In this document: one piece after another, positions 29,601-38,945 of the stretch
How positions within the stretch are numbered: position 1 is the first letter of the stretch
Layout: the number at the start of each line of letters is the position of its first letter
Assembly (NCBI GenBank): GCA_900552935.1
Contig: USBN01000002.1
Location: 14,206-78,205 of the forward strand
From: an uncultured Coriobacteriaceae bacterium
GTDB lineage: Bacteria > Actinomycetota > Coriobacteriia > Coriobacteriales > Atopobiaceae
Direction of reading: 5' to 3'
DNA: 64,000 bases
Made by a program: the position numbers and the translations under genes
Notes under the pieces: generated by a model
The model's input: the letters and a program-made list of their open reading frames with translations, nothing else
Told to the model about the DNA's origin: nothing
The model's database searches: none

Positions 29601-30142
29601 GCGTTGCGCATGACCATCATGATCGAGATCGGGATGACGGGCACGCACGCGAGCAACAGCGCCGCGGGGAGAGCCGCCTGCCACACGAGCAGGCAGAACA
29701 GCGTCACGGGCGCTATGCCCGCATAGAAGAGCTGCGGGAGATACCCGCCAAAGTACACCTGGAGTTGCGTGGCGCCCTCGACGCTCGTCTGCACCGCCTC
29801 CGCGGTGGGCACCATCTCGGCATACGAGGGGCCAAGGGCCGAGAGCTTGCCGTACACGAGGGAGCGCACGCGGCGCACGGCGACGAAGGCGGCACGGTCG
29901 CCCGCGCGCTGCGCGAGGTAGATGGACGCGGCGCGCACGATGATGGCGAGCGCGAACGGCAGGAGAAGGGATTCAAATGCCCCAAGCAAGCCGGGGGCAC
30001 CAGCCAACGCGCCATTTAGCAGCGTCGCAAGCGACCACATGACGAAGACGTTCGCCAAGAGGGCGACCCACTTGAACAGCACGCTCGCGATGATGTATGG
30101 CGTCGCCTCAGGAACGAGAGCGAACAGGCGCTTCTCGAACAT
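26669..30142 (-). CDS. Fused CydDC-like ABC exporter (two TMD-NBD units)
   Basis: About 1157 residues carrying two complete exporter halves. Half 1 (to about 570) has a six-helix CydD-like membrane domain, then GESGGGKST, LSGGQRQR and YVFDEATSNVD. Half 2 has a membrane domain with HYGEQLCNHYIAFRLLAHVR, then GRSGSGKST, LSGGERQR and FVLLDEPTSALD. CydD and CydC normally are separate genes exporting cysteine/glutathione or handling heme for cytochrome bd; fused forms occur. Start 30142 is set by GGGAGG; an upstream ATG six codons earlier has none. The downstream YgbA-like and Cys-rich genes suggest a thiol, heme or nitrosative-stress connection, which is inference. Confidence 0.85.
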   Translation of the reverse strand: MFEKRLFALVPEATPYIIASVLFKWVALLANVFVMWSLATLLNGALAGAPGLLGAFESLLLPFALAIIVRAASIYLAQRAGDRAAFVAVRRVRSLVYGKLSALGPSYAEMVPTAEAVQTSVEGATQLQVYFGGYLPQLFYAGIAPVTLFCLLVWQAALPAALLLACVPVIPISIMMVMRNAKRIGSEYWGSYVDLGGMFLEAVQGLTTLKIYRADASWHKRINDEAERFRGATMRLLVMQLRSICVMDLVVYVGAALGIIVAVWQLSAGAITFGAAFLIVFLSQEFFLPMRRLGSLFHTAMNGMAASRRMFEILDAPEPACGTIELDGHGDIEFSGVGYAYGEKSVLSDITLTIEGGTCVAIVGESGGGKSTLAGIVSGRKGSYEGCVRVGGVSLRDATSASLMRAVTLVPTNGYLFAGTLRENLLLAKPEATEEELWDALGRARVDAFVLASGGLDMRVSEGGTNLSGGQRQRVCIARALLHDSPIYVFDEATSNVDAASEAAIGDVISGLAGDRTVIVVAHRLATVISADEILVMDGGKLVESGTHEELLAAGGVYARMWESQEGLAGYAVVPEAGAEQDGSVADEPMAAASVPAKNAPARRSGFSIMRRMMGLVRPLAGWLALAVLLGSVGMLAATFVPALGAFGLMAGVGNEAGLGIVLSCVLCAACGVVRGPLHYGEQLCNHYIAFRLLAHVRDLVFGALRHLAPAKLEGRGKGDVMSLVTSDIELLEVFYAHTISPIAIAIVCVAVMAAFIGGVDASMALVALVAYAVIGIGMPLVASMACGRAGRESRDGAGRLGAYVLDGLRGMAETIQYGGAAARERGLDELTDAVGAVDARLQRRQAATEAIGDALVLVASLAMLGTSLSLVSAGHVALGSAFVATFAFFSSFGPVMAVGRLGASLQATLASGARVLDLLDETPECDDVTDGVDVEFDGASMENVNFSYGEGPAAASILEDITCEFPAGEMVCVSGRSGSGKSTLLKLLMRFWDVTDGVVRVSGEDVRRVNTASLRANEAYMTQDTHLFVGTVGDNLRVACADATDEQLDEACDAASLSSLIARLPNGYDTPVAELGDSLSGGERQRLGLARIFLSDASFVLLDEPTSALDALNEASVMRSVARLRERGKTIVLVSHRASTCAFADRSVSVEHGRVS

Positions 30143-30439
30143 CGGACCTCCCGGTATCAATCCCAGCCGTCATCGACGCACGCGCTTCCCCAAGCTGCAT
30201 GCAGTCATCCCCGTAGGCCGGCAGTTAGCCTTTATGAACATATTCCACGGAGCATTCTACCCAAATTTGTTAGCCATCGTGAACAGAAGGCAAGCCAGGT
30301 CGTCACGGCATTCCGGGGCAAGCACTCCCCAGGTATTCCGCCAGGGCGATATACTATAGAGACGCTGGCGCTATGCAGTTTTGCGCCCATCTCACCCACG
30401 ACCGCGGGAAGGCCCGCCGGCATAGCCAGGGGGATGCTC

Positions 30440-31141
30440 ATGGCATACATCGAGTTCGACCACGTAGTGAAGGCATACGGGTCTGGCGCGACCGAGATTC
30501 ACGCCCTCGACGAGGCGAGCTTCGCCGTCGAGAAGGGGGAGCTCGCCGTGATCCTCGGCGCTTCGGGCGCCGGCAAAACCACCGCCCTCAACATCCTGGG
30601 CGGCATGGACACCGCCACCTCGGGCCGCGTCGTGGTAGACGGCCGCGACATCACGCGCGCGAGCGAGAATGACCTCGTCGAGTATCGCCGCGCGGACGTG
30701 GGCTTCGTATTCCAGTTCTACAACCTCGTGCCCAACCTCACCGCCCTCGAGAACGTCGAGCTCGCAGCCCAGATTTGCCCGGATTCTCTCGACGCGCGCG
30801 AGACCCTGGAGAAGGTCGGCCTCGCCAACAGGCTCTCAAACTTCCCCGCCCAGCTCTCCGGCGGCGAGCAGCAGCGCGTCTCCATCGCGCGCGCCGTCGC
30901 CAAGAACCCGAAGCTTCTCCTCTGCGACGAGCCCACGGGCGCACTCGACTACGTGACCGGCAAGCAGATTCTCCAGTTGCTCCAGGACACCTGCCGCAAG
31001 GACGGCATCACCGTCGTCCTCATCACGCACAACGCCGCCCTCGCCCCCATGGCGGACCGCCTTATCAGGTTCAAGAGCGGCAAGGTCACCGAGATGAGCG
31101 TCAACTCCTCCCCCACGCCGATCAACCAGATCGAATGGTAG
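30440..31141 (+). CDS. ABC transporter ATPase (LolD/MacB type)
   Basis: 233 residues with Walker [12 protein letters not shown]-loop [13 protein letters not shown], signature [16 protein letters not shown], Walker [13 protein letters not shown] and H-loop LITHNAAL. The ATG at 30440 is preferred to that at 30434, because AGGGGG lies six bases before it and abuts the upstream one. Followed after 78 bp by its FtsX permease. The 297-bp gap to the divergent CydDC-like gene contains a TATACT hexamer near 30351, a candidate -10. Confidence 0.88.
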   Translation: MAYIEFDHVVKAYGSGATEIHALDEASFAVEKGELAVILGASGAGKTTALNILGGMDTATSGRVVVDGRDITRASENDLVEYRRADVGFVFQFYNLVPNLTALENVELAAQICPDSLDARETLEKVGLANRLSNFPAQLSGGEQQRVSIARAVAKNPKLLLCDEPTGALDYVTGKQILQLLQDTCRKDGITVVLITHNAALAPMADRLIRFKSGKVTEMSVNSSPTPINQIEW

Positions 31142-31219
31142 TCGGGCCACGCCCCTCGCAAGGCAAACGCCCCACATGCAACACGCAACGCCAGCTCACA
31201 AGCACGGAAAGAGAGGCCC

Positions 31220-34200
31220 ATGCGCTCTGCCCTCGCCACAGACGCCCTGCGCACCATCCGCAATAGCGCCAAGCGCTTCGTCTCGCTTGCCGCGATCTGC
31301 GTGCTCGGCGTCACGATGCTCGTCGGCCTCACGATCGCGTGCAGGGACCTTCGCCTCTCCGCAGACAAGTTCTTTGACCAGCAGCGGCTCTATGACGTGA
31401 GCGTGCAATCCACGCTTGGCCTCACGGATGACGACGTCAATGCCCTCGCGGCACTCGATAGCGTCGAGGAGGCCGAGGGTAGCTGGAGCGAAACCGCCTA
31501 CACCACAATCGACGGCGCCCACACCTCGGTCTCGGTGAATGCCTTCAAGACCGGCGGCATGAACCAGCCCTATCTCGAGGAGGGCCGCCTCCCCGAGAAC
31601 TCAGACGAGGTCGCCGTCACACAGGACTACCTCGACGCCACCGGCAAGCACGTGGGCGATACCCTCACCTTTGGCGTCAACGCGGATGATACGACTTGGG
31701 CCGTCGGCGACACGACACCGCCACAGGCAGACGCCGATGACGACGAGGACCTCGACGACCTCGATCTCGATAGCGAAGACGCGCAGGACAGCGAGCTCTT
31801 CGCCCGTCACACCTACACGATCACCGCTTGCGTTATCGACCCAACCAACGTCTCCGTCAAGAATGGCTCCTCGTCATTCCGCTCCTCCGGCCCGAAGTAC
31901 AGCTTCTTCGTACCCGCGAGCGCCGCCACCGCAGAGGCCTATTCCGTCGTCTACCTGCGCGCCGCCGGCGCCGCCGAGCTCTCCTGCTTCTCCCAAAAGT
32001 ACAAGGACGTCGTAAGCCGCGTGACAAGCGAGGCCGAGGGTATCAAGGCCGAGCGCGAGGCCGAGCGCGAGGCGGAGATTCGCGGCGACGCCAACGCCCG
32101 CATCGACGATGCCGAGCAGACCGCCAACGACAAGTTCGCCGAGGCCGAAGACAAGCTCGCCGAGGCTCAGAAGACCATCGACGACGCCATTGCCCAGATC
32201 GAGTCCGGCCGCAACGAGCTCGCGGAGCAGAAGGCGTCCGCACTCGACCAGCTTGCCGAGGCCCAGGCAAAGATCGACTCCGGCAGGGCCCAGCTCGAAG
32301 ACCCCGCGACCCGCAATCAGGCCGTCGAGCAGGCAAAGGCCGCCGCAATTTGTGCCCTCGAAGAGAGCGATCAGTACAAGCAGCTCGTCTCCACGCGCGA
32401 CGCCCTCGTCCAGACCAAGCAGAACTACGACGCGCTCGTCAACGCCAAAGCGCAGCTCGAGGAAACGCAGGGCCAGCTTAAAGCTGCCATAGACCAGCTC
32501 AAGCAAGGCAAGGGCGAGCTCGAAACCGCAAGGGACACGCTCAAGCAGAGGATCGCTCAGCTCGAGGAATTGGGCCTTCCCGCGGATGACCTCAAGGCCC
32601 AACTCGCCGAGGTCGAGGGCAAGATCACTGAGCTCGACACGCAGCTCGCGGAGGCCGAGACGCAGCTCACCCAGGTCGAGGCCCAGCTTGACACCGTGAA
32701 CGACGGCATCACCGCCATCACCGCGGCGCTTGCCCTCCAGAACCTCACACCCGAAGCGCTCGAGCCCACTATCACCCAGCTCGAGGCCGGCATAGCCGCC
32801 GCAAGGCAGCAGGCGGAAGACGCCGCCGTGGCCGAGGTCGACCGCAGCATCGTCGAGAGCCGCGCGCGTCTTGACCAGGGCCAGGCTGAGCTGAACTCCT
32901 CCCGCGCCGAGCTCGATGCCCAGCTTGCCGCCGGCGAGGCAAGGCTCGCTGACGCTCAAATCGAGGTTGACGAGGGTGCCGCCGAACTCGAGGAGAACCG
33001 CGCCGAGTTCGAGCGCCAGAAGGCCGAGGCCCTCCAGAAGATCGCCGACGCCCGTGCCAAGGTCGAAGACATAGGGCATGCCACCTGGTATGTCCAGGAC
33101 CGAGGCTCCATCTCGTGCTTCTCCTCCATCGACACGGACGCCAGCTGCATCGAGACGCTGGGCTTCGTCTTCCCGATTATCTTCCTTGTGGTCGCCATTC
33201 TCGTCGCCCTCACGACGGCCATGCGCATGGTCGAGGAGGAGCGCGGGCTCATCGGCCTTTACAAGGCGCTTGGCTACCACCGCGGCAGCATCATGGCCAA
33301 ATACGTCCTCTATACCGCAGGCGCCGCCCTCGCAGGCGGCATCGTCGGCGCCATTCTCGGCTTCGTCGCGCTGCCGCTGTTCCTCTTCAAGTTCTTCGCG
33401 CTCATGTATACGCTGCCCGCCTTCGAGCTCTCGTTCTCGCCGGCGCTCTGCGCGCTCGCCATGGGCATCTTCGTCCTCGGCATCGGTGCCACCACGGCGC
33501 TCACCGTAAGCCGCGAGCTATCGGAACAGCCCGCCCAGCTCATGCGCCCGCGCGCGCCCAAGGCGGGCAAGCGCATCCTACTCGAGCGCATGCCCGTAAT
33601 CTGGAACCACCTCGGCTTCCTCAACAAGGTCACGGCCCGCAACCTCTTCCGTTACAAGGGACGCCTCGCGATGACGGTCTTTGGCGTCGCCGGTTGCTGC
33701 GCGCTCATGATCGCCGGCTTCGCCATCAACGACACCGTCGAAGGCCTCTCCGCCAACCAATACGGCGGCGACGACCGCGCCGGCGTCTACTCCTATGACC
33801 TACTTGCCGTCACCCAGGCGGATGACCTCGAGGAGGCGGCGCGCGAGCTCACTCGAGCGCCCGAGGTTGCCACTTACACCTGCGTCTATACAGATAACGT
33901 CACCGTCGAACGCAACGGCAACCAGGACACCGCCCAGCTCATCGTCGTACCCGACGGCTTCTCTCTCGACGGCTTCATCGATCTGCGCGGTGAGGATGGC
34001 ACCGGCGTCTCCCTCGACGACGCCACGCGCGATGGCGGCGTGCTCTTCACCAAGAGCACCGCCAACGTCCTCGGCTTTGGCGCTGGAGACGAGGTTACGC
34101 TCAAGGACACCAAGCTCAACCAGGCGGACGTGAAGGCGTCCGACATCGTCATGAGCTACCTCGGCAACGCCGTCTACATGACACAGTCCACCTACGAGAA

Positions 34201-34765
34201 GCTCTTTGGCGAGAAGCTCGAGGCCAACGCCCTCATCGCCAACCTACTCGGAACGGATGACGAGAAGATTGACTTCTGCAACGAGCTCGCCAATGACACG
34301 CGCTACCTTAACGTCACCAACATCCGCCAGGGCGTGCGCGACTTCTCGGACGTCTTCATCCTCATCCGCTGCGTGACTGCCCTGCTCATCGTGCTTGCCG
34401 CAGGTCTTTCCTTTGTCGTGCTATTCACGCTCTCGACCACCAACGTGTCCGAGCGCGAGCGTGAGCTCGCAACGATTAAGGTACTCGGCTTCCGTCGTGG
34501 CGAGGTACGCACCTACATCAACAAGGAGATGCTCATCCTCACGTTCATCGGCACGATTCTCGGCATTCCGCTGGGTCTTGCGCTATCGCAGTCGCTCACC
34601 TATGTCCTCAACATGCCTTCCATGTACTTTGCCGTCGAGGTCGCGCCCGCGGGGGTCATCATCTCCTGCACGCTATCGCTCGTGTTCGCCGTCATCGTCT
34701 GTCTCATCACGAGGCCCTCGATCGACCGCATCGACATGGTCGGAGCGCTCAAGTCCGCGGAGTAG
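31220..34765 (+). CDS. FtsX-family ABC permease with long coiled coil
   Basis: 1181 residues. N-terminal membrane helix (about 18-40), an extracytoplasmic domain (40-270), then about 340 residues of continuous coiled coil rich in Glu/Gln/Ala/Leu (about 275-620). A first FtsX block of helices (about 640-770, with MRMVEEERGLIGLYKALGY) is followed by a second membrane helix/extracytoplasmic domain and a second FtsX block (ERERELATIKVLGFRRGEV). This two-block, coiled-coil form resembles Firmicutes and Actinobacteria permeases of unknown substrate; the stalk could span the wall or contact a partner. AGAGAGG precedes ATG 31220. Partner ATPase immediately upstream. Confidence 0.85.
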   Translation: MRSALATDALRTIRNSAKRFVSLAAICVLGVTMLVGLTIACRDLRLSADKFFDQQRLYDVSVQSTLGLTDDDVNALAALDSVEEAEGSWSETAYTTIDGAHTSVSVNAFKTGGMNQPYLEEGRLPENSDEVAVTQDYLDATGKHVGDTLTFGVNADDTTWAVGDTTPPQADADDDEDLDDLDLDSEDAQDSELFARHTYTITACVIDPTNVSVKNGSSSFRSSGPKYSFFVPASAATAEAYSVVYLRAAGAAELSCFSQKYKDVVSRVTSEAEGIKAEREAEREAEIRGDANARIDDAEQTANDKFAEAEDKLAEAQKTIDDAIAQIESGRNELAEQKASALDQLAEAQAKIDSGRAQLEDPATRNQAVEQAKAAAICALEESDQYKQLVSTRDALVQTKQNYDALVNAKAQLEETQGQLKAAIDQLKQGKGELETARDTLKQRIAQLEELGLPADDLKAQLAEVEGKITELDTQLAEAETQLTQVEAQLDTVNDGITAITAALALQNLTPEALEPTITQLEAGIAAARQQAEDAAVAEVDRSIVESRARLDQGQAELNSSRAELDAQLAAGEARLADAQIEVDEGAAELEENRAEFERQKAEALQKIADARAKVEDIGHATWYVQDRGSISCFSSIDTDASCIETLGFVFPIIFLVVAILVALTTAMRMVEEERGLIGLYKALGYHRGSIMAKYVLYTAGAALAGGIVGAILGFVALPLFLFKFFALMYTLPAFELSFSPALCALAMGIFVLGIGATTALTVSRELSEQPAQLMRPRAPKAGKRILLERMPVIWNHLGFLNKVTARNLFRYKGRLAMTVFGVAGCCALMIAGFAINDTVEGLSANQYGGDDRAGVYSYDLLAVTQADDLEEAARELTRAPEVATYTCVYTDNVTVERNGNQDTAQLIVVPDGFSLDGFIDLRGEDGTGVSLDDATRDGGVLFTKSTANVLGFGAGDEVTLKDTKLNQADVKASDIVMSYLGNAVYMTQSTYEKLFGEKLEANALIANLLGTDDEKIDFCNELANDTRYLNVTNIRQGVRDFSDVFILIRCVTALLIVLAAGLSFVVLFTLSTTNVSERERELATIKVLGFRRGEVRTYINKEMLILTFIGTILGIPLGLALSQSLTYVLNMPSMYFAVEVAPAGVIISCTLSLVFAVIVCLITRPSIDRIDMVGALKSAE

Positions 34766-34767
34766 CA

Positions 34768-34835
34768 ACGGGACAACGCAGCGGATTTAGGGCAGATGCG
34801 CACGGGACAACGCGGCGGATTTAAGGCAGACGAGC
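34768..34835. repeat. 34-bp tandem duplication after the permease gene
   Basis: Two adjacent copies, 34768-34801 and 34802-34835, share ACGGGACAACGC, GCGGATTTA and GGCAGA with few differences. They begin right after the permease stop codon. Confidence 0.8.
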
Positions 34836-34998
34836 GCGACACCAACAACTCGGCTGGACAAGGACGTGAGCACACGCTGCCGATGACGCCCGCGCCCGGC
34901 GAGCACTCGTAGCAGCATTGTTAAGCCATGGCAAAGGTGTGATCGTCGTTCCGGGGCTTGGGTAGAATGAACCACGATTCACACGACAAAGGGCACAC

Positions 34999-36585
34999 AT
35001 GATCAATCCGCTAGCTAATAGGTCGGGATCCGAGCGAAACGCAACGCGCGGACGAAGGCTGCGCAATAGCAGCGAGGTTGCCGTCCGCCCGAGGAGCGCC
35101 CGTTTCTCCTCTGACGCCGGCAATGACGAGACGATGGACGAGGAGGCGGGCCGCGGACGCAGCAGGATGCGCGGTCGTGGTGGTCGTGGCAACCGCGCCC
35201 AGCGTCCCAAGCGTCCTCGCAAGCCTAGCCGCCTCGGCATGATCGTTGGCGGTTGGTGGAACCGCCTCATCGGTGCCGTGTACTCCGGCTCCCTCTCGAG
35301 CCAGACCGAGCAGTATGCCGCCCACAACACCACGCAGGACTACATTTGGAACTCCGTGGGCCTTGGCGCCTGGGGCGTGGTCTTCCCCGTCCTCTCCGTC
35401 GTCACGACGCAGCTCTTGAACGTCGAGCAAGGCGGTCGCTTCTCGATGGCTTTCGTCACGGGCACGCTGCTCCTCTTCATCGCCAACTTCGGCGTCCGCA
35501 CCTACCAGGCGTCTGACATCTCAGAGAACCACTCCTTCGCGGACTACCAGGCCTGCCGTGTCGTCACCGTCGCCGCGATGCTGCTCATCGGCGTGCTCTA
35601 CTGCCAGATCCGCGGCTATGATCCGGAGATGTTCGGCCTCTGCATGGGCATGTTCGTCTATCGCGCCGTCGATGGCCTCGCGGATGTCTACGAGGGTCGT
35701 CTCCAACAAATGGACAAGCTCTACCTCGCCGGCATCTCGCAGGCAGTCCGCTCAGCCGCCGCCATCGTCGCCTACTGCGCGCTAATCTTCATCACGAGGA
35801 GCATCTCTGCCGCCGGCATCGCCATGGGCGTCGCCGCCGTCGCATCGTTCGTCCTGCTCACGCTCCCGCTTACGTTCTTCGAAACGCCCAAGAGCGAAAA
35901 GCTCAGACTGGCGAGTGTGAAGGACCTCTTCGTTCAGTGCTTCCCGCTGTTCGTGGCGCTGTTCCTCTATAACCTCATCGACAACATGCCTAAGTTCGCC
36001 ATGGAAGGTGTGCTGTCGTACGACAACCAGCTCTACTTCAACGCGCTCTTCTCGCCCGCGCACATGATTATCATGGTGATTGGCTTCGTCTATAAGCCGC
36101 AGCTCATGCGTCTTGCGGAGATTTGGGCTGACCCCGAGCGCCGCGGCCGCTTCGACATCATCGTTCTCGCCGTGCTCCTACTGATCGTCGCACTCACGGG
36201 TGGCGTCGGCGTCTTCATGGCAACCGCCGGCATTCCCATCATGAGCTTCATGTACGGCGTCGACTTCGAGCAGTTCCGTGGCCTGTGCTACGTCATGATC
36301 GCGACGGGAGGCGTCTGTGCCGCGATCGACTTCCTCTACCAGATCATCACGGTGCTGCGTCGCCAGAAGGCCGTCACGCGCGTCTACCTGTTGACGCTCG
36401 GCTTCTCGCTGTTCGTACCGCCACTGCTCATCGGCTTCACAGGCCTTCCCGGCGCGGTTCTCGGATACCTCATCGTTATGTGCATCCTCCTCGTGCTGCT
36501 AGTGACCGAGTACCTCTCGATTCACGCCGAGCTCTCCGAAACGCTTAAGAGCTACCGCAAGCGCGCCATCCGCGATACGAAGTAG
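34999..36585 (+). CDS. Wzx/MATE-like polysaccharide flippase
   Basis: 528 residues. Residues 1-85 are a basic, Arg/Gly-rich tail (RSRMRGRGGRGNRAQRPKR), followed by about 12 to 14 hydrophobic helices. FMYGVDFEQFRGLCYVMIATG near residue 420 and the general layout match lipopolysaccharide/teichoic-acid-type flippases of the MOP superfamily. It may move a lipid-linked glycan outward. AAAGGG lies six bases before ATG 34999. No glycan synthesis cluster surrounds it. A TAGAAT hexamer at 34973 is a possible -10, though no good -35 is seen. Confidence 0.7.
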   Translation: MINPLANRSGSERNATRGRRLRNSSEVAVRPRSARFSSDAGNDETMDEEAGRGRSRMRGRGGRGNRAQRPKRPRKPSRLGMIVGGWWNRLIGAVYSGSLSSQTEQYAAHNTTQDYIWNSVGLGAWGVVFPVLSVVTTQLLNVEQGGRFSMAFVTGTLLLFIANFGVRTYQASDISENHSFADYQACRVVTVAAMLLIGVLYCQIRGYDPEMFGLCMGMFVYRAVDGLADVYEGRLQQMDKLYLAGISQAVRSAAAIVAYCALIFITRSISAAGIAMGVAAVASFVLLTLPLTFFETPKSEKLRLASVKDLFVQCFPLFVALFLYNLIDNMPKFAMEGVLSYDNQLYFNALFSPAHMIIMVIGFVYKPQLMRLAEIWADPERRGRFDIIVLAVLLLIVALTGGVGVFMATAGIPIMSFMYGVDFEQFRGLCYVMIATGGVCAAIDFLYQIITVLRRQKAVTRVYLLTLGFSLFVPPLLIGFTGLPGAVLGYLIVMCILLVLLVTEYLSIHAELSETLKSYRKRAIRDTK

Positions 36586-36717
36586 CTCGCGAACATAAGG
36601 CTGCACCATCTGCGGCGATAGGCCTCGAGCCAGGTCAGAAACAGGAGCAGACAACCAGATCGCTTGGTTCATAGCCGTACCCTCAACTCTCATCGCCCGG
36701 TGACGTCAAGCATAGAG

Positions 36718-36748
36718 AAGGGCCCCGCCACTTGGTGACGGGGCCCTT
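36718..36748. terminator. Bidirectional terminator between convergent genes
   Basis: AAGGGCCCCGCCA pairs with TGACGGGGCCCTT (13 bp, one G-U) around CTTGG. It lies between the flippase gene and aspS, which converge, and could serve both. Confidence 0.75.
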
Positions 36749-36812
36749 CGCATGTTCGAGTTGTCATCCCGAGGTAGTAATGAAGCTCGGCGATGACTGA
36801 GGCGCCGGCGGA

Positions 36813-38654
36813 CTACATCAGGCGGAGGCCAACTTCCTTGAGCTGCTTGGAAGAGACCTCGCTGGGAGCGTCGCTCATGAGGTCGGAGCCACTCGAGGTC
36901 TTCGGGAACGCCATGACCTCGCGAATCGAATCGGAGCCAGTGAGCAGCATGCACACGCGGTCGAGGCCGAGGGCGAAGCCGCCCATGGGAGGCGCACCAA
37001 ACTCGAGGGCGTCCATGACGAAGCCGAACTGCTCGCGGGCGCGCTCCTCCGTAAAGCCGAGGAGCTCGAGCATCTGAAGCTGCATCTCCGCGTCGTGGAT
37101 ACGCATGCCGCCGCCACCGGCCTCATAGCCGTCCATGACGAAGTCATACGTGAAGCTGCCAGCCGCCAGCGGGTCAGCCTTAATCTTCTCGACGTCAGAC
37201 TCGGTCGGGAGGGTGAAGGGCTGGTGCTCCGCCGCATAGGCCTTACGCTCCTCGTCCCAGTGGAACAGCGGGAAGTTGACGACCCAGAGGAAGTCGTGGC
37301 CCTCGCGCTCGATGTGGAGGGCGTCGGCCATGTGGCAGCGCATACCGCCGAGGATCTCGCAGGAGGCCAAACGCGGTCCGGCGGCGAACATCACGAGGTC
37401 GCCGGGCTCGACGTCAGCGCGCTCGCGAAGGGCAGCCATCTCCTCGTCAGAGAAGAACTTGACAATCGGGCTGTTGATGGAGCCGTCCTCGCGGAAGGCG
37501 ATCCAGGCGAGGCCCTTGGCGCCGAGGGTCTTGGCAACGCCCTCGAGCTTGTCGATCTGGGCGCGCGGCCAGGTGCCGGCACCCTTGGCGTTGATGCACT
37601 TGACGACTTCGCCCTCGGCGTTAGCGGCAGAGGCGAACACCTTGAACTTGGACTCTGTGAAGATATCCGTGACGTCGACGAGGTGCATGCCATAGCGGGT
37701 ATCCGGCTTGTCGATGCCGTAGGTGTCCATGGCATCCCAATAGTCCATGCGACGCAGCGGCGTGGGCATGTCGACGCCCATCTTGGCGAAGGCATCGTGG
37801 AGGACGTCCTCGAGGGCGCTCATGACGTCGTCCTGGTCGACGAAGCTCATCTCGATGTCGACCTGCGTAAACTCAGGCTGGCGGTCGGCGCGGAGGTCCT
37901 CGTCACGGAAGCACTTGGCGACCTGGTAGTAGCGCTCGACGCCACCAACCATAAGCAGCTGCTTGAGAAGCTGCGGGGACTGGGGCAGAGCGTAGAGGCG
38001 ACCCGGCTGGATGCGACAGGGCACCAGGAAGTCGCGCGCGCCCTCGGGCGTGGACTTGAAGAGGCTCGGCGTCTCGACCTCCATGAAGGCACGGTTGTGA
38101 AGCGCCTCGCGGATGGCGAAGGTGAAATCGGAGCGTAGCTTGAGGTTGGCCATCATCTCAGGCCTGCGGATGTCGAGGTAGCGATAGCGCAGGCGCGTGT
38201 CCTCAGCGGTGTCAATGCCGTCCTCGATCTGGAACGGCGGCGTCTTGGAGCGGTTGAGGATCTCGATGGTGTCGACGCGAACCTCGATCTCGCCGGTGGG
38301 GAGCTTGGGGTTGATGGTCTCCTCGTCACGGCCGCGAACGACGCCGTGGACGCAGATGGGCCACTCGGGGCGTATGGTCTCGGCAGCGTGGAAGGCGGTG
38401 CCACCGGAGTGCTCGGGGTCGAAGGTGCACTGGGTCATGCCAGAGCGATCGCGGAGGTCAACGAAGATGAGGCCACCGTGATCGCGGCGACGCCACACCC
38501 AACCCGTGAGCGTGACCTCACGGCCAATGTCCTCACGACGAAGCTCGCCAGCGGTGTGGGTGTGCATGGAGTGCTCGTGCATGGCGCCCGTCTCGGCGGA
38601 GAAGGCGCTGGCGGCCTGCTCCTCGACGGCGGGGGTGGTGCTGGTGTCGTGCAT
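36813..38654 (-). CDS. aspS: Aspartyl-tRNA synthetase
   Basis: 613 residues, bacterial-type AspRS with the internal GAD insertion. An extra 35-residue His/Ala/Ser-rich N-terminus (HEHSMHTHTAG) precedes the OB-fold anticodon domain (LTGWVWRRRDHGGL). Class II motifs: RYRYLDIRRPEM (motif 1 region), FRDEDLRADRQPEFTQVDIE (motif 2) and GFALGLDRVCML (motif 3). Start 38654 has GAGAGGAA upstream; longer readings lack support. No T-box leader is seen. Charges tRNA-Asp. Confidence 0.95.
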   Translation of the reverse strand: MHDTSTTPAVEEQAASAFSAETGAMHEHSMHTHTAGELRREDIGREVTLTGWVWRRRDHGGLIFVDLRDRSGMTQCTFDPEHSGGTAFHAAETIRPEWPICVHGVVRGRDEETINPKLPTGEIEVRVDTIEILNRSKTPPFQIEDGIDTAEDTRLRYRYLDIRRPEMMANLKLRSDFTFAIREALHNRAFMEVETPSLFKSTPEGARDFLVPCRIQPGRLYALPQSPQLLKQLLMVGGVERYYQVAKCFRDEDLRADRQPEFTQVDIEMSFVDQDDVMSALEDVLHDAFAKMGVDMPTPLRRMDYWDAMDTYGIDKPDTRYGMHLVDVTDIFTESKFKVFASAANAEGEVVKCINAKGAGTWPRAQIDKLEGVAKTLGAKGLAWIAFREDGSINSPIVKFFSDEEMAALRERADVEPGDLVMFAAGPRLASCEILGGMRCHMADALHIEREGHDFLWVVNFPLFHWDEERKAYAAEHQPFTLPTESDVEKIKADPLAAGSFTYDFVMDGYEAGGGGMRIHDAEMQLQMLELLGFTEERAREQFGFVMDALEFGAPPMGGFALGLDRVCMLLTGSDSIREVMAFPKTSSGSDLMSDAPSEVSSKQLKEVGLRLM

Positions 38655-38853
38655 ATGATTCCTCTCGTCTGGGCCATCCCGTGTCGGTACGGACGGCCTG
38701 CCATCAGACGGCGAGCCGCCGCGTAGACAGCGTGGCAACTCGCGCAAGAAGACATGATAGCGCAGCTTCGACACCCACAAGTTGCCGGCGTGTTACTCAG
38801 GACACCCGGAATGGGGCGTCAACCTTGGGGAATCAACGCCCAAACCAAATAGC

Positions 38854-38945
38854 TTCCGCACACGCGGCAAATAACGCCCCGCCTTCCGCACGCGCAGCGG
38901 AAAAAAGCCCCGTCTTCCGCACACGCGGCAAAAAAACGCCCCGCC
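38854..38945. repeat. Three ~31-bp tandem units carrying A-runs
   Basis: Units at 38854-38883, 38884-38914 and 38915-38945 each begin CTTCCGCAC, pass through a GC hairpin half and an A-run (AAATAA, AAAAAA, AAAAAAA), and end in GCCCCG. Read on the minus strand each unit is like a terminator tail, so the metY terminator appears to have been multiplied. Confidence 0.8.
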
